A DNA stretch of 64,000 bases from Methylococcus capsulatus str. Texas = ATCC 19069 (lineage in GTDB: Bacteria > Pseudomonadota > Gammaproteobacteria > Methylococcales > Methylococcaceae). The number at the start of each line of letters is the position of its first letter. Position 1 is the stretch's first letter. Location of the stretch: positions 51,928-115,927 of the forward strand of contig NZ_AUKJ01000018.1 of the NCBI RefSeq assembly GCF_000424685.1. The letters are read 5' to 3'. The notes under the pieces are model-generated. The model did no database searches, had not been told where the DNA came from, and saw only the letters and a program-made list of their open reading frames with translations. A program made the position numbers and the translations under genes. Of the stretch, positions 55,255 through 63,533 are shown piece after piece.

Positions 55255-55878
55255 ATGAATCTGGATCAGATCATCGAAGCCACCAGCGTCATGCCGGTGA
55301 TGGTGGTGGACCGTCCCGAAGATGCCGTGCCGCTGGCCCGCGCCCTGGTCGAGGGTGGCATCCGCGTGCTGGAGATCACCCTGCGCACCGCCGCCGGTCT
55401 CGACGCCGTCAAGGCGATCCGCCGCGAGGTTCCCGATGCCATCGTCGGCGTCGGCACCATCGCCACCCCCGCCCAGCTCGAGGCCTCGATCGCCGCGGGC
55501 GCCCAGTTCGGGGTTTCACCGGGCACCACGCCGACTCTGCTCAAGGCCATCGTCGACAGCAGGCTGCCGTTCTTCCCCGGTGTTGCCACGACTTCCGAGG
55601 TGATGCAGGTGCTGGAGGGCGGGCTGACCGTGATGAAGTTCTTCCCGGCGGTGGCCGCCGGTGGCGTCAAGATGCTGGAATCCTTCCGGGGTCCGTTCCC
55701 GCAGGTGCGGTTCTGCCCGACCGGCGGCATCAACGCCCAGAACGCCCCGGATTTCTTCAAGCTCCCCAACGTGGTCTGCGTCGGCGGCTCCTGGCTGACC
55801 CCCAAAGACCTCGTCGCCGCCGGCAACTGGGCGGAAATCACCCGCCTGGCGCGCGAGGCGGCCGCGCTCAAGCCCTGA
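55255..55878 (+). CDS. eda: KDPG / KHG aldolase
   Basis: 207 residues from the ATG at 55255 with AAGGAA upstream. Class I aldolase: the Schiff-base lysine is in GLTVMKFFPAVAAGG and the base Glu in VLEITLRTAAG. GVGTIATPAQLEASIAAGAQF and RFCPTGGINAQNAPDF are other family blocks. It splits KDPG into pyruvate and glyceraldehyde-3-phosphate, ending the Entner-Doudoroff route started by Zwf and Pgl. Confidence 0.96.
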   Translation: MNLDQIIEATSVMPVMVVDRPEDAVPLARALVEGGIRVLEITLRTAAGLDAVKAIRREVPDAIVGVGTIATPAQLEASIAAGAQFGVSPGTTPTLLKAIVDSRLPFFPGVATTSEVMQVLEGGLTVMKFFPAVAAGGVKMLESFRGPFPQVRFCPTGGINAQNAPDFFKLPNVVCVGGSWLTPKDLVAAGNWAEITRLAREAAALKP

Positions 55879-56168
55879 ATCCTCCGGCAGGGACGGCCCA
55901 CCGGCGGGTCGTCTGGCAGGGTCTATCGGCTTCGCGCCTGGCTTGATCGATGGGGAACGGCCCGTGGTTCCGCTCAGAGCGATGCGGCGTCCATCGTGCC
56001 GATGCTCGACGGGTTTCCATGCGGCGAGTGATGCCGGGATGCGACCGGGGACGGTTGTTGCGAACCTGCAATGCGAAAGACCGATGATCCGATTTTCATC
56101 GCCCTTGGACACGTTGATCGAAGTCATCAAACGCTTCCGCTTCCACCTCCGTAGGTAAAGGTGATCCG

Positions 56169-56807
56169 ATGCCGGCCACTCCCCACCTCATCTCCACTCT
56201 CATCCAAGGCGCCGCATCGGCCATCCAGTCGCATGCCGAGGAGGTGAGCGCTCTCGATCAGGCGATCGGCGACGGTGACCATGTCGTCAACCTCCAGCGA
56301 GGGCTGGAGGCTTTGTCGCAGCAGGCGGAAAGTCTGGCGGCGCTGGACTGGCCGGCGGCCTTGCAGAAGATCGGCATGACCCTGATGGCGTCGGTGGGCG
56401 GGGCGTCGGGCTCGCTGTACGGCACCTTGTTCATCGCCATGGGCAAGGCCATGAAAGACCGGGAAATGAACCTGGCGAATCTGGCCGAGGCCTTCGGTCG
56501 GGGCGTGGAGGCGATGAAGGCGCGCGGCAAGGCGGATCGGGGCGAGAAGACCATGCTGGACGTGCTGATCCCGGTGGCCGACGTACTGAAATCGGCGGCG
56601 GAGCATGCCATCGCTCCGGGGCAACTGGCGGAGGAGGTGAGCCGCGCCGCCGAGGCGGGCATGGAATCCACCCGCGACATGCTGGCCACCAAGGGCCGCG
56701 CCTCTTTCCTGGGCGAGCGCGCCATCGGCCACGTCGATGCCGGCGCCCGCAGCAGCCAGTTGATGATCTCGGCCATCGCCGAAGTCGTGGCGGAATCGGC
56801 CTGGTGA
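56169..56807 (+). CDS. dhaL: Dihydroxyacetone kinase, ADP-binding subunit DhaL
   Basis: 212 residues. The nucleotide and magnesium site is VSALDQAIGDGDHVVNLQRG; MASVGGASGSLYGTLFIAMG and ASFLGERAIGHVDAGARSSQ are family marks. It contributes the nucleotide to the phosphorylation of dihydroxyacetone bound on DhaK. It faces dhaK tail to tail with only 13 bases between stops. A DhaM phosphocarrier is not seen nearby. Confidence 0.93.
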   Translation: MPATPHLISTLIQGAASAIQSHAEEVSALDQAIGDGDHVVNLQRGLEALSQQAESLAALDWPAALQKIGMTLMASVGGASGSLYGTLFIAMGKAMKDREMNLANLAEAFGRGVEAMKARGKADRGEKTMLDVLIPVADVLKSAAEHAIAPGQLAEEVSRAAEAGMESTRDMLATKGRASFLGERAIGHVDAGARSSQLMISAIAEVVAESAW

Positions 56808-56820
56808 CGCCGCCGGCGCC

Positions 56821-57810
56821 TCAGCATCCCCAGCGCAGGGCGGCCGTGTGCACCGGCGCGTCCCACAGCCTGAGCATTTCCTCGTCCAGCAGGCTCAGGG
56901 TGAGGGAGCAGCCGGCCATGTCCAGCGAAGTGGTGTAATTCCCTACCAGGGAGCGCGCGATGTCGACGCCGCGTCCGCTCCAGTACCGGTGCGCCAGCCC
57001 GTACACCAGATGCAGCTCGATCAGGGGAGTGCCGCCGAAGCCGTTGACGTGCAGCAGCACCGGCTGGCCAGGTCGCGGTTTCAGCTCCTCGTCGATGACG
57101 GCGGCGATGTAGTCCACGATCTCGCCGGCGCTGCCCAGAGCCATGCGCTCCCGCCCCCGTTCGCCGTGGATGCCCACACCCATTTCCATTTCCCGCTCGC
57201 CGAGCTCGAACATCGGCTTGCTCAGGGCTGGCACGGTGCAACTGGTCAGGGCGACGCCCATGGAGGCGGTGGCGTGGACCACGCGTTCCCCCAGGGCCTT
57301 GCAGGCGGCGAGGTCGTAGCCGGCTTCCGCCGCCGCGCCGACGATCTTCTCCACCACCGTGGTGCCGGCGATGCCGCGCCGGCCCATGCCGCGGTTTTCC
57401 GGGAGGGAGACGTCGTCGTGCACGAGCAGCGAGTCGTGGGGGATGTCCAGCATCTCGGCGGCGATTTCGAAGTTCATCACGTCACCGGCGTAGTTCTTGA
57501 CGATGAACAGGACGCCGCCGCCGTGGTCCACCGCCTGGGCGGCCGCCAGCATCTGGTCCGGGGTCGGCGAGGTGAACACCTGGCCGGGGCAGGCGGCGTC
57601 CAGCATGCCGAGGCCGACGAATCCCGTGTGCAGCGGCTCGTGCCCCGAACCTCCGCCCGAGACCAGGGCCACTTTGCCCGGCCTGGCCGGTGCCTTGCGG
57701 AAGACGAAGCGGGGTTCGGGGCTGAAATCGACGATGTCGGCGTGGGCCAGGGCGAAACCGCGGAGGCTTTCGTCCAGGAAATCCTCGACCGTGTTGATGA
57801 ATTTTTTCAT
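56821..57810 (-). CDS. dhaK: Dihydroxyacetone kinase, substrate-binding subunit DhaK
   Basis: 329 residues from the ATG at 57810. Substrate contacts lie in VSGGGSGHEPLHTGFVG and the covalent His in MGVGIHGERG. LFIVKNYAGDVMNFEIA and FGGTPLIELHLVYG are also diagnostic. It binds dihydroxyacetone as a hemiaminal. It follows the Gfo/Idh gene on the same strand after 29 bases, suggesting cotranscription, while dhaL is on the other strand. Confidence 0.95.
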   Translation of the reverse strand: MKKFINTVEDFLDESLRGFALAHADIVDFSPEPRFVFRKAPARPGKVALVSGGGSGHEPLHTGFVGLGMLDAACPGQVFTSPTPDQMLAAAQAVDHGGGVLFIVKNYAGDVMNFEIAAEMLDIPHDSLLVHDDVSLPENRGMGRRGIAGTTVVEKIVGAAAEAGYDLAACKALGERVVHATASMGVALTSCTVPALSKPMFELGEREMEMGVGIHGERGRERMALGSAGEIVDYIAAVIDEELKPRPGQPVLLHVNGFGGTPLIELHLVYGLAHRYWSGRGVDIARSLVGNYTTSLDMAGCSLTLSLLDEEMLRLWDAPVHTAALRWGC

Positions 57811-57839
57811 GAGGCTTCTTTGGGAGGCGATCAAAAGAT

Positions 57840-58856
57840 TCAGGCGTCCAATCTCACGGTCCGGCCGCTGGCGGCGGATTCCAGCGCGGCCACGAGGGTC
57901 CGGCAATTCGTCCTGGCATCGTCCAGCGACAGCAACGGCGGCTTGCCGTTCAGGACGCAGTCGGCGAAATGCTCGATCTCCAGCCGGAAATGGTTGGCCA
58001 CCGGCAGTTGTTCGAGGCACTGGCGGCCGTCCTCGGTCCACCAGGAGATGACCGGGATGTCGCCGGGATTCTGCCAGGCCGTATGGCATTTCACGCCGCC
58101 CAGTGTGCCGGTGATCTCGTACTCCGAGCGCCGCGCGCATTCGAAGCTGATATCGAAATGGCCGCGCCGGCCGTCGCCGAAATCGATCACGCCGCTGGTG
58201 GCGATGTCCGCGCCGCTCTCGACGTATTTCGCCATCGCCGTCACAGCGACCGGATCCTGCTCGAAGCACCAGCGCAGGGAATGCACCGCATAGGGCCCGA
58301 TGTCCCACATCGCGCCGCCGCCGTGTCGGACGTCGCGTGCCAAGCGGTAGCGCCGGGCCGGGCGCATCATGAACGAATAGCTGGCGCGGGCATAGCGGAC
58401 CTCGCCGATCGCGCCGGAGCGGACGATCTCCTGCACCCGCGCATGCTGGGGATGGAAGCGGTACATGAAGCCTTCCATCACCGTCAGGCCGCGTTCGCGG
58501 GCAGCCGTTGCGATCGCCTCGATGTCCGCCGCCGTCAGCGCCATGGGCTTCTCGCACAGCACGTGCTTGCCGGCCTGCAGCGCCCGCACCGCCCATTCGG
58601 CGTGTTCGTGATTGGCCATCGGGAGATACACCGCCTGGACCGCGTCATCGGCGAGCAGGACCTCGGGTTGGTCGTAGCAGCGCACGCCCTGCTGGTGCGG
58701 TGCGTATTTGACCAGGGTCTCTGCGGCGGTGCCGGGACGCCGGCTGGCGATGGCCACCAGTTCGGAATTCGAGGCCTCGACGATGGCGGGCATCAGGCGT
58801 TCGTTGACGCGGGCCGCGCCGAGGATGCCCCAGCGCAGTTTCGTTGGAATTTCCAT
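57840..58856 (-). CDS. Gfo/Idh/MocA-family oxidoreductase
   Basis: 338 residues from the ATG at 58856, which has GAGGAGG upstream. The NAD(P) fold begins LRWGILGAARVNERLMPAI; the catalytic lysine is in VLCEKPMALTAADIEAIA and YRFHPQHARVQEIV follows. The C-terminal alpha/beta domain includes GAMWDIGPYAVHSLRW. Substrate not known; family members act on sugars and polyols. It precedes dhaK on the same strand. Confidence 0.9.
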   Translation of the reverse strand: MEIPTKLRWGILGAARVNERLMPAIVEASNSELVAIASRRPGTAAETLVKYAPHQQGVRCYDQPEVLLADDAVQAVYLPMANHEHAEWAVRALQAGKHVLCEKPMALTAADIEAIATAARERGLTVMEGFMYRFHPQHARVQEIVRSGAIGEVRYARASYSFMMRPARRYRLARDVRHGGGAMWDIGPYAVHSLRWCFEQDPVAVTAMAKYVESGADIATSGVIDFGDGRRGHFDISFECARRSEYEITGTLGGVKCHTAWQNPGDIPVISWWTEDGRQCLEQLPVANHFRLEIEHFADCVLNGKPPLLSLDDARTNCRTLVAALESAASGRTVRLDA

Positions 58857-59054
58857 GGTTTCCCCTCCTCGAGCGTTGTCGTTTTGAAAAATTTTTTCGC
58901 GCCGTGACTGTAGCACAGCGCCGGAACTGCGGGTGCATGACTAAATACCATGAAAATCATAAGGTTGAGATCGCCTCCCTTTTGACTTCCGGCACCGCTT
59001 GCGCCATCCTCCCGCCTGTCCCAGACCACTGACGAAACACCAGGAGGAAATCCC

Positions 59055-59561
59055 ATGACCATCCGAGTCGGAGACCGTCTGCCCGCGGGCAGCCTCACCG
59101 AATGCACCGAGTTCGATCCGGCCACCGCCTGTCCCATGAATCCCAGAGCGGTCGACGTCGGTGAACAGGCCCGAGGCAAGAAGCTCGTGATCTTCGGCGT
59201 GCCCGGCGCCTTCACCCCTACCTGTTCGGTCAAGCACCTGCCTGGCTTCGTTGCGAATCACGATCGGCTCAGGGCCAAGGGCGTGGACGAAATCTGGTGC
59301 ATGGCCGTGAACGACGGCTTCGTGATGGCGGCTTGGGGCCGCGAGCAAAAGGCCGGCGGCAAGGTGCGCATGATGGCCGATGGCAGCGCCGAATATGCGA
59401 AGAAGCTCGGCCTGGAGCGCGACCTGACCGCCAACGGCATGGGCATCCGCTGCCACCGCTTCGCCATGATCGTCGACGACGGCGTGGTCAAATACCTCGG
59501 CGTCGAAGCCTCCGGCAAGTTCGAAGTCTCGAATGCCGAGGCCGTGCTGGCGCATCTCTGA
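59055..59561 (+). CDS. Peroxiredoxin, Prx5 type
   Basis: 168 residues. The peroxidatic motif is FGVPGAFTPTCSVKHLPGF with Cys57. Further Cys (C17, C26, and those in IWCMAV and GIRCHRF) could serve as resolving residue. The insert around VMAAWGREQKAGGKVRMMAD matches the AhpC/TSA Prx5 branch. It reduces hydroperoxides in the cytosol. An ATG with AGGAGG upstream sets the start. The rpiB gene follows after 41 bases. Confidence 0.94.
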   Translation: MTIRVGDRLPAGSLTECTEFDPATACPMNPRAVDVGEQARGKKLVIFGVPGAFTPTCSVKHLPGFVANHDRLRAKGVDEIWCMAVNDGFVMAAWGREQKAGGKVRMMADGSAEYAKKLGLERDLTANGMGIRCHRFAMIVDDGVVKYLGVEASGKFEVSNAEAVLAHL

Positions 59562-59602
59562 CCGTGTTGTCAGATCCCCCCACCCCATGCAGGAACCCAC
59601 CC

Positions 59603-60031
59603 ATGAAAATAGGCATCGCATCCGATCACGCCGGTTTCGATTACAAAGAACGGCTCCGTGCCTGGCTCGCTTCGCTCGGCCATGAGGTCGTCGACTACGG
59701 CTGTTTCAGCGACGAGCGCACCGATTATCCCACCTGGATACGCCCCTGCGCGCAGGCCGTGGCCGCCGGCGAGGTCGAGCGCGGCATCGTGCTCGGCGGC
59801 AGTGGCAATGGCGAGGCCATCGTCGCCAACCGGGTCAAAGGCTGCCGTTGCGGCTACTGCTTCAACGAAGAAACCGCCTACCTCACCCGTTGGCACAACG
59901 ACGCCAACTGCATCGCCATCGGCCAGCGCATCGTGACTTTGGACATGGCCAAGAAGATCGTCGAGACCTTTCTCTCGACCGGCTTCGAGGGTGGCCGGCA
60001 CATTCCACGGATCGTGGCGATCGACGCCTAG
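59603..60031 (+). CDS. rpiB: Ribose-5-phosphate isomerase B
   Basis: 142 residues from the ATG at 59603. The RpiB/LacAB opening is KIGIASDHAGFDYKERL; the catalytic Cys region is RCGYCFNEETAYLTRWHNDAN, here divided as RCGYCFNEET and WHNDANC. GIVLGGSGNGEAI forms the phosphate loop. It interconverts ribose-5-phosphate and ribulose-5-phosphate, a step used in the ribulose monophosphate and pentose cycles. Confidence 0.94.
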   Translation: MKIGIASDHAGFDYKERLRAWLASLGHEVVDYGCFSDERTDYPTWIRPCAQAVAAGEVERGIVLGGSGNGEAIVANRVKGCRCGYCFNEETAYLTRWHNDANCIAIGQRIVTLDMAKKIVETFLSTGFEGGRHIPRIVAIDA

Positions 60032-60243
60032 CCCCTGCCGCCCAGGGCCACCGGCCACTCCGATGGGTACCGTCTTTGCCTGGGCGGTTCGATGCCGCCG
60101 AGTCTGCAAAGGGGGACGTCGAAGCGATGCGATGTTGAAAATGTTTTCGGGGTGGGAGTAGTCTTTGCGCGGGACCGATGGATCGATCGTCGACATGCGA
60201 ATCGCCTTCGGATTGCCGTTTCAGCCATAGATGGAGAAGACCC

Positions 60244-60465
60244 ATGTTTCTCAAGAAAAAACAGAACGGACATCTGGTCGAGATTCTCGGCCTCGGCGAT
60301 TTGTTCAATCCGATGCACAAGATGGTGCCCGGCCGTCTGCACTACGGCGAGGAGCTGCAGGACCCCGAAAAGTTCGCCAAGTCGGATCTGATGTTCCCCT
60401 CCGGCGAGGACCTGCCCCGCTGCTGGGTCGATCCCCACTACCGCGACAGCGAGCTGAAAAAATAA
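60244..60465 (+). CDS. Small conserved-looking protein of unknown function
   Basis: 73 residues from an ATG with GGAGAAG eight or so bases upstream. It begins MFLKKKQNGHLVEILGLGDL and is mixed polar and aromatic with several charged turns (HYGEELQDPEKFAKSD, CWVDPHYRDSELKK). No membrane helix, signal or known motif was seen. It lies alone between rpiB and nfi, with 212 non-coding bases upstream. I do not recognise the family. Confidence 0.7.
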   Translation: MFLKKKQNGHLVEILGLGDLFNPMHKMVPGRLHYGEELQDPEKFAKSDLMFPSGEDLPRCWVDPHYRDSELKK

Positions 60466-60474
60466 CTCCCGGCT

Positions 60475-61143
60475 TCAGTCGGAAGCCAGACGGTGCGCCT
60501 GCCGGGTCGTTTCCGGCAGGCGGTACCGGGGGGCGCAGCGCAGTACCCAGTCCACCGCGGTCGGCAGACTGAGCCGATGCCCCACCGAGACGTACACCGG
60601 CTGGACGCCCCGGCGGGTCCGCACCACCGCACCGATGGTTTCGTCCCCGTCGATCAGCGGTATCCAACTTCCCCGATCCTCCGCCAATTCTCCATGCGTG
60701 CCGACCAGGCGGGTCTTGCCGACGCCGATGGTCGGAATTCCCGTCAGCACCCCGAGGTGGCAGGCGATGCCGAAACGCCGCGGGTGGGCATAGCCATGCC
60801 CGTCCACCAGGATGAGTTCGGGTAGGAGATTCAGCCGTTCCAGCGCTTCGAGCAGTGCGGGCAGTTCGCGGAAGGAAAGCAGGCCGGGTACGTAGGGGAA
60901 ACGGGTCGGCCGGCGAACGATGGCCTGGTCGCTCGGGCGGAGGCTGGGAAAATCGAGCACGGCGACCGCGGCGCGGGTGATGTGGCCATGATCCTCGAAA
61001 CCCACGTCCACCCCGGCCACCGTGCGGATCTCGTCGGGGAGCGCGTCTTCGGCCAGCACCAGCGGGCGGAGACGGGTTTGCAGGCTGGCGGCTTCCCTGG
61101 GACTCAAGTCCCAGCGATGTGAATGCTGGAGCGCCAGGCCCAC
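60475..61143 (-). CDS. nfi: Endonuclease V (deoxyinosine 3' endonuclease)
   Basis: 222 residues. Family motifs: [12 protein letters not shown] (metal Asp), [21 protein letters not shown] (the PYIPG-like wedge, here PYVPG), [18 protein letters not shown] and GVGKTRLVG. It nicks DNA near deaminated adenine (inosine). It is last in a three-gene minus-strand operon after mazG, separated by three bases. Confidence 0.95.
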   Translation of the reverse strand: MGLALQHSHRWDLSPREAASLQTRLRPLVLAEDALPDEIRTVAGVDVGFEDHGHITRAAVAVLDFPSLRPSDQAIVRRPTRFPYVPGLLSFRELPALLEALERLNLLPELILVDGHGYAHPRRFGIACHLGVLTGIPTIGVGKTRLVGTHGELAEDRGSWIPLIDGDETIGAVVRTRRGVQPVYVSVGHRLSLPTAVDWVLRCAPRYRLPETTRQAHRLASD

Positions 61144-61146
61144 GGT

Positions 61147-61935
61147 TCAATGTCCGGCTCGCTTGGCCTCGTCCCAGAAAGCATCGAGTTCGGCCAGGGT
61201 GCAGTCGGTCAGCCGCTTGCCGCTCCGGCTGACGCAGTCCTCGATGAACCGGAAACGCCGGCGGAACTTGCGGTTGCCTTCGCGCAGCGCGGTTTCGGCG
61301 TCCACGTCCAGGTGACGGGCGAGGTTGACCAGCACGAACAGCAGATCGCCCATTTCCTCACGCACATGCGCCGTATCGCCCGAGGCGACGGCTTGTTCCA
61401 GCTCGTCCAACTCTTCGCGGACCTTGCTCAATACCGCTGCGGATGCATCCCAGTCGAAGCCGTGGCGGGCTGCGCGCTTCTGCAGTTTCTGGGCTTCCAT
61501 CAAGGCCGGCAAGGCGGTGGCGACGCCCTCCAGAACGCTCCCGCCGGTCTGGCCGTTTTTCTCCGACCGCTCTTCGAGCTTGGCCGTCTCCCAATGGCGC
61601 AGCCGTTCCGCATCGCTGGCGAAGTCGATGCCGGCGAAGACGTGCGGATGGCGGCGTTCCAGCTTGTCGGCGATCGCGGCAGCGACGGCTTCGAAATCGA
61701 ACAGCCCCCGTTCCTCCGCCATCCGCGAATGGAACGCGACCTGCAGCAGCAGATCGCCCAGTTCGTCCCGCAGGTCGGTGAAGTCGCCCCTTTCGATGGC
61801 ATCGGCGACCTCGTAGGCTTCTTCCAGCGTGTAAGGGACCAGGCTGGCGAAGTCCTGCCGAAGGTCCCAAGGGCAGCCCGTGTCCGGGTCCCGTAAGCGG
61901 GCCATGATATCGAGGAGGCGTCGGGTCTGTTGCAC
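61147..61935 (-). CDS. mazG: Nucleoside triphosphate pyrophosphohydrolase MazG
   Basis: 262 residues with two MazG domains. The first has MARLRDPDTGCPWDLRQ and EEAYEVADAIERGDFTDLRDE (split at residue 36), with LGDLLLQVAFHSRMAEE giving the EExxE...D metal ligands. The second has AHVREEMGDLLFVLVNLARH. It hydrolyses NTPs to NMP and PPi, cleaning the nucleotide pool, which fits its pairing with nfi. Confidence 0.95.
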   Translation of the reverse strand: MQQTRRLLDIMARLRDPDTGCPWDLRQDFASLVPYTLEEAYEVADAIERGDFTDLRDELGDLLLQVAFHSRMAEERGLFDFEAVAAAIADKLERRHPHVFAGIDFASDAERLRHWETAKLEERSEKNGQTGGSVLEGVATALPALMEAQKLQKRAARHGFDWDASAAVLSKVREELDELEQAVASGDTAHVREEMGDLLFVLVNLARHLDVDAETALREGNRKFRRRFRFIEDCVSRSGKRLTDCTLAELDAFWDEAKRAGH

Positions 61936-61937
61936 GG

Positions 61938-62870
61938 TCAGAAGGCGTAATCGAAGTTTTCGCGGAAACGTTCCCGGAAGGCTTCGAGCGAGAAGCTGTG
62001 ATTCTGGGTGCCGGCCGTTTCCACCTTGATCGCGCCCATGAGCGAGGCGATGCGGCCCGTGGTGACCCAGTCCAGGTCTTCGAGCAGGCCGTAGATCAGC
62101 CCGGCCCGGTAAGCATCGCCGCAGCCGGTGGGATCGAGCACGGCGTTGGGGCGTGCGGCGGGGATTTCATGGCAGGCTCCGGCGGCGTAGATGAGGGAGC
62201 CGCCGGCTCCGCGGGTGACGATCACAGCATCGACCCGCTCGGCGAGCCGGGCCGGATTCAGGCCGGTGCGCTCCTGCATCAGGCGTGCCTCGTAGTCGTT
62301 CAGTGTGACCCAATTCGCCAGCTCGACAAACTTGAGCAGTTCCTCCCCGTCGAACATCGGCATGCCCTGACCCGGATCGAAGATGAAAGGGATATGGGCA
62401 TCGGCGAACTGGCGCGCATGCTGGAGCATGCCCTCCTTGCCGTCGGGGGCCACGATGCCGAGGCGGATGCCTGCATCGGTCGGCACGTCGTTCAGATGGG
62501 AAAAGGACATGGCCCCCGGATGGAAAGCCGTGATCTGGTTGTCGTCCATGTCCGTGGTGATATAGGCCTGCGCGGTGTAGCTGTCTTCGACCGTGCGGAT
62601 GTAGTCACGGCGGATGCCGCAGCACGCCAGCCATTGGGCATAGGGTCCGAAATCCTTGCCGACGGTGGCCATCGGCAGGGGATCGTGGCCCAGCAGTTTG
62701 AGGTTGTAGGCGATGTTGCCGGCACAGCCGCCGTATTCGCGGCGCAGCTCCGGCACCAGGAACGAGACGTTCAGGATGTGGACCTGGTCGGGCAGGATAT
62801 GGTGTTTGAAACGGTCCTGAAACACCATGATGGTGTCATAGGCCATGGAGCCGCAGATGAGAGCGCTCAT
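61938..62870 (-). CDS. PfkB-family sugar/nucleoside kinase (adenosine-kinase-like)
   Basis: 310 residues. PfkB signatures are YGGCAGNIAYNLKLLGHDPL near the N-terminus and DPTGCGDAYRAGLIYGLLED with the catalytic Asp near the C-terminus. The first strand (ALICGSMAYDTIMVF) and the lid region (FKHHILPD) resemble adenosine-kinase-like members of the family. Ligand unproven. It heads the operon with mazG (two bases apart) and nfi, which favours a purine-nucleoside role. Confidence 0.82.
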   Translation of the reverse strand: MSALICGSMAYDTIMVFQDRFKHHILPDQVHILNVSFLVPELRREYGGCAGNIAYNLKLLGHDPLPMATVGKDFGPYAQWLACCGIRRDYIRTVEDSYTAQAYITTDMDDNQITAFHPGAMSFSHLNDVPTDAGIRLGIVAPDGKEGMLQHARQFADAHIPFIFDPGQGMPMFDGEELLKFVELANWVTLNDYEARLMQERTGLNPARLAERVDAVIVTRGAGGSLIYAAGACHEIPAARPNAVLDPTGCGDAYRAGLIYGLLEDLDWVTTGRIASLMGAIKVETAGTQNHSFSLEAFRERFRENFDYAF

Positions 62871-62925
62871 GCCGGTATCGTCCTGCTATCGTCGGAGTGA
62901 AATGGGCTAGTCTGCCGGGAGTGTT

Positions 62926-63288
62926 TCAACGAATCAAGATGAGGAGCCAGACGCTGCCGGCCAGGACCAGCGAACTCAGCACCGCCGCGGAACCGATGTC
63001 TTTGGCCCGACCGGACAGGTTGTTCCGCTCGATGCCGATGCGGTCGATCGTTACCTCGACGGCAGTGTTGAGCAGTTCAACGATCAGGACGTTGATCAGC
63101 ACCCCCACCAGCAACGCCCGCTCGATCCCCGTTTCACCCAACCACAGACCGAGCGGCACGCCAGCGAGGGCCAGCCAGCATTCCTGGCGGAAGGCCTCTT
63201 CATGGTGCCAGGTGGCGCGTACGCCGGCGAGGGAATTGATGAACGCGGCGTAAAGGCGGGCAAAGCCCTTGAGATTTTGTCCAGCCAT
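62926..63288 (-). CDS. dgkA: Diacylglycerol kinase (prokaryotic DgkA)
   Basis: 120 residues from the ATG at 63288 with AAGGAA upstream; the in-frame ATG at 63330 is less likely. Three membrane helices are present. The active-site motif is LIVELLNTAVEVTIDRIG and the N-terminal amphipathic part includes NSLAGVRATWHHEEAFRQE. It recycles diacylglycerol to phosphatidate in the inner membrane. Confidence 0.95.
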   Translation of the reverse strand: MAGQNLKGFARLYAAFINSLAGVRATWHHEEAFRQECWLALAGVPLGLWLGETGIERALLVGVLINVLIVELLNTAVEVTIDRIGIERNNLSGRAKDIGSAAVLSSLVLAGSVWLLILIR

Positions 63289-63533
63289 GCGATTTCCTTC
63301 GAAAACGGTTGTCAAAAGCCGAAGTTGCAATCAGCCACTATCCCACGCCGAGGTTACAAGGATGTTGTGGCTGGCTCCTCGGTCTGAACGTGAAAAAAGG
63401 ACTATGCTTTAGGAAAGAAGAAGCGATGAGGGCTGCCTCGCCGGGAAGATGGGGAGTCACGGCATCGACCGGCAAGGGGCCGCGCAACCTTCCGGGAATG
63501 CCGCGCAAACGGTCAGCGCAAGAGGAGAGAATC

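Noticed and set aside
56821..58596. A 591-codon minus-strand frame that would fuse dhaK to upstream sequence.
   Set aside because: Only the part from 57810 matches DhaK; the rest is an off-frame reading of the Gfo/Idh gene.
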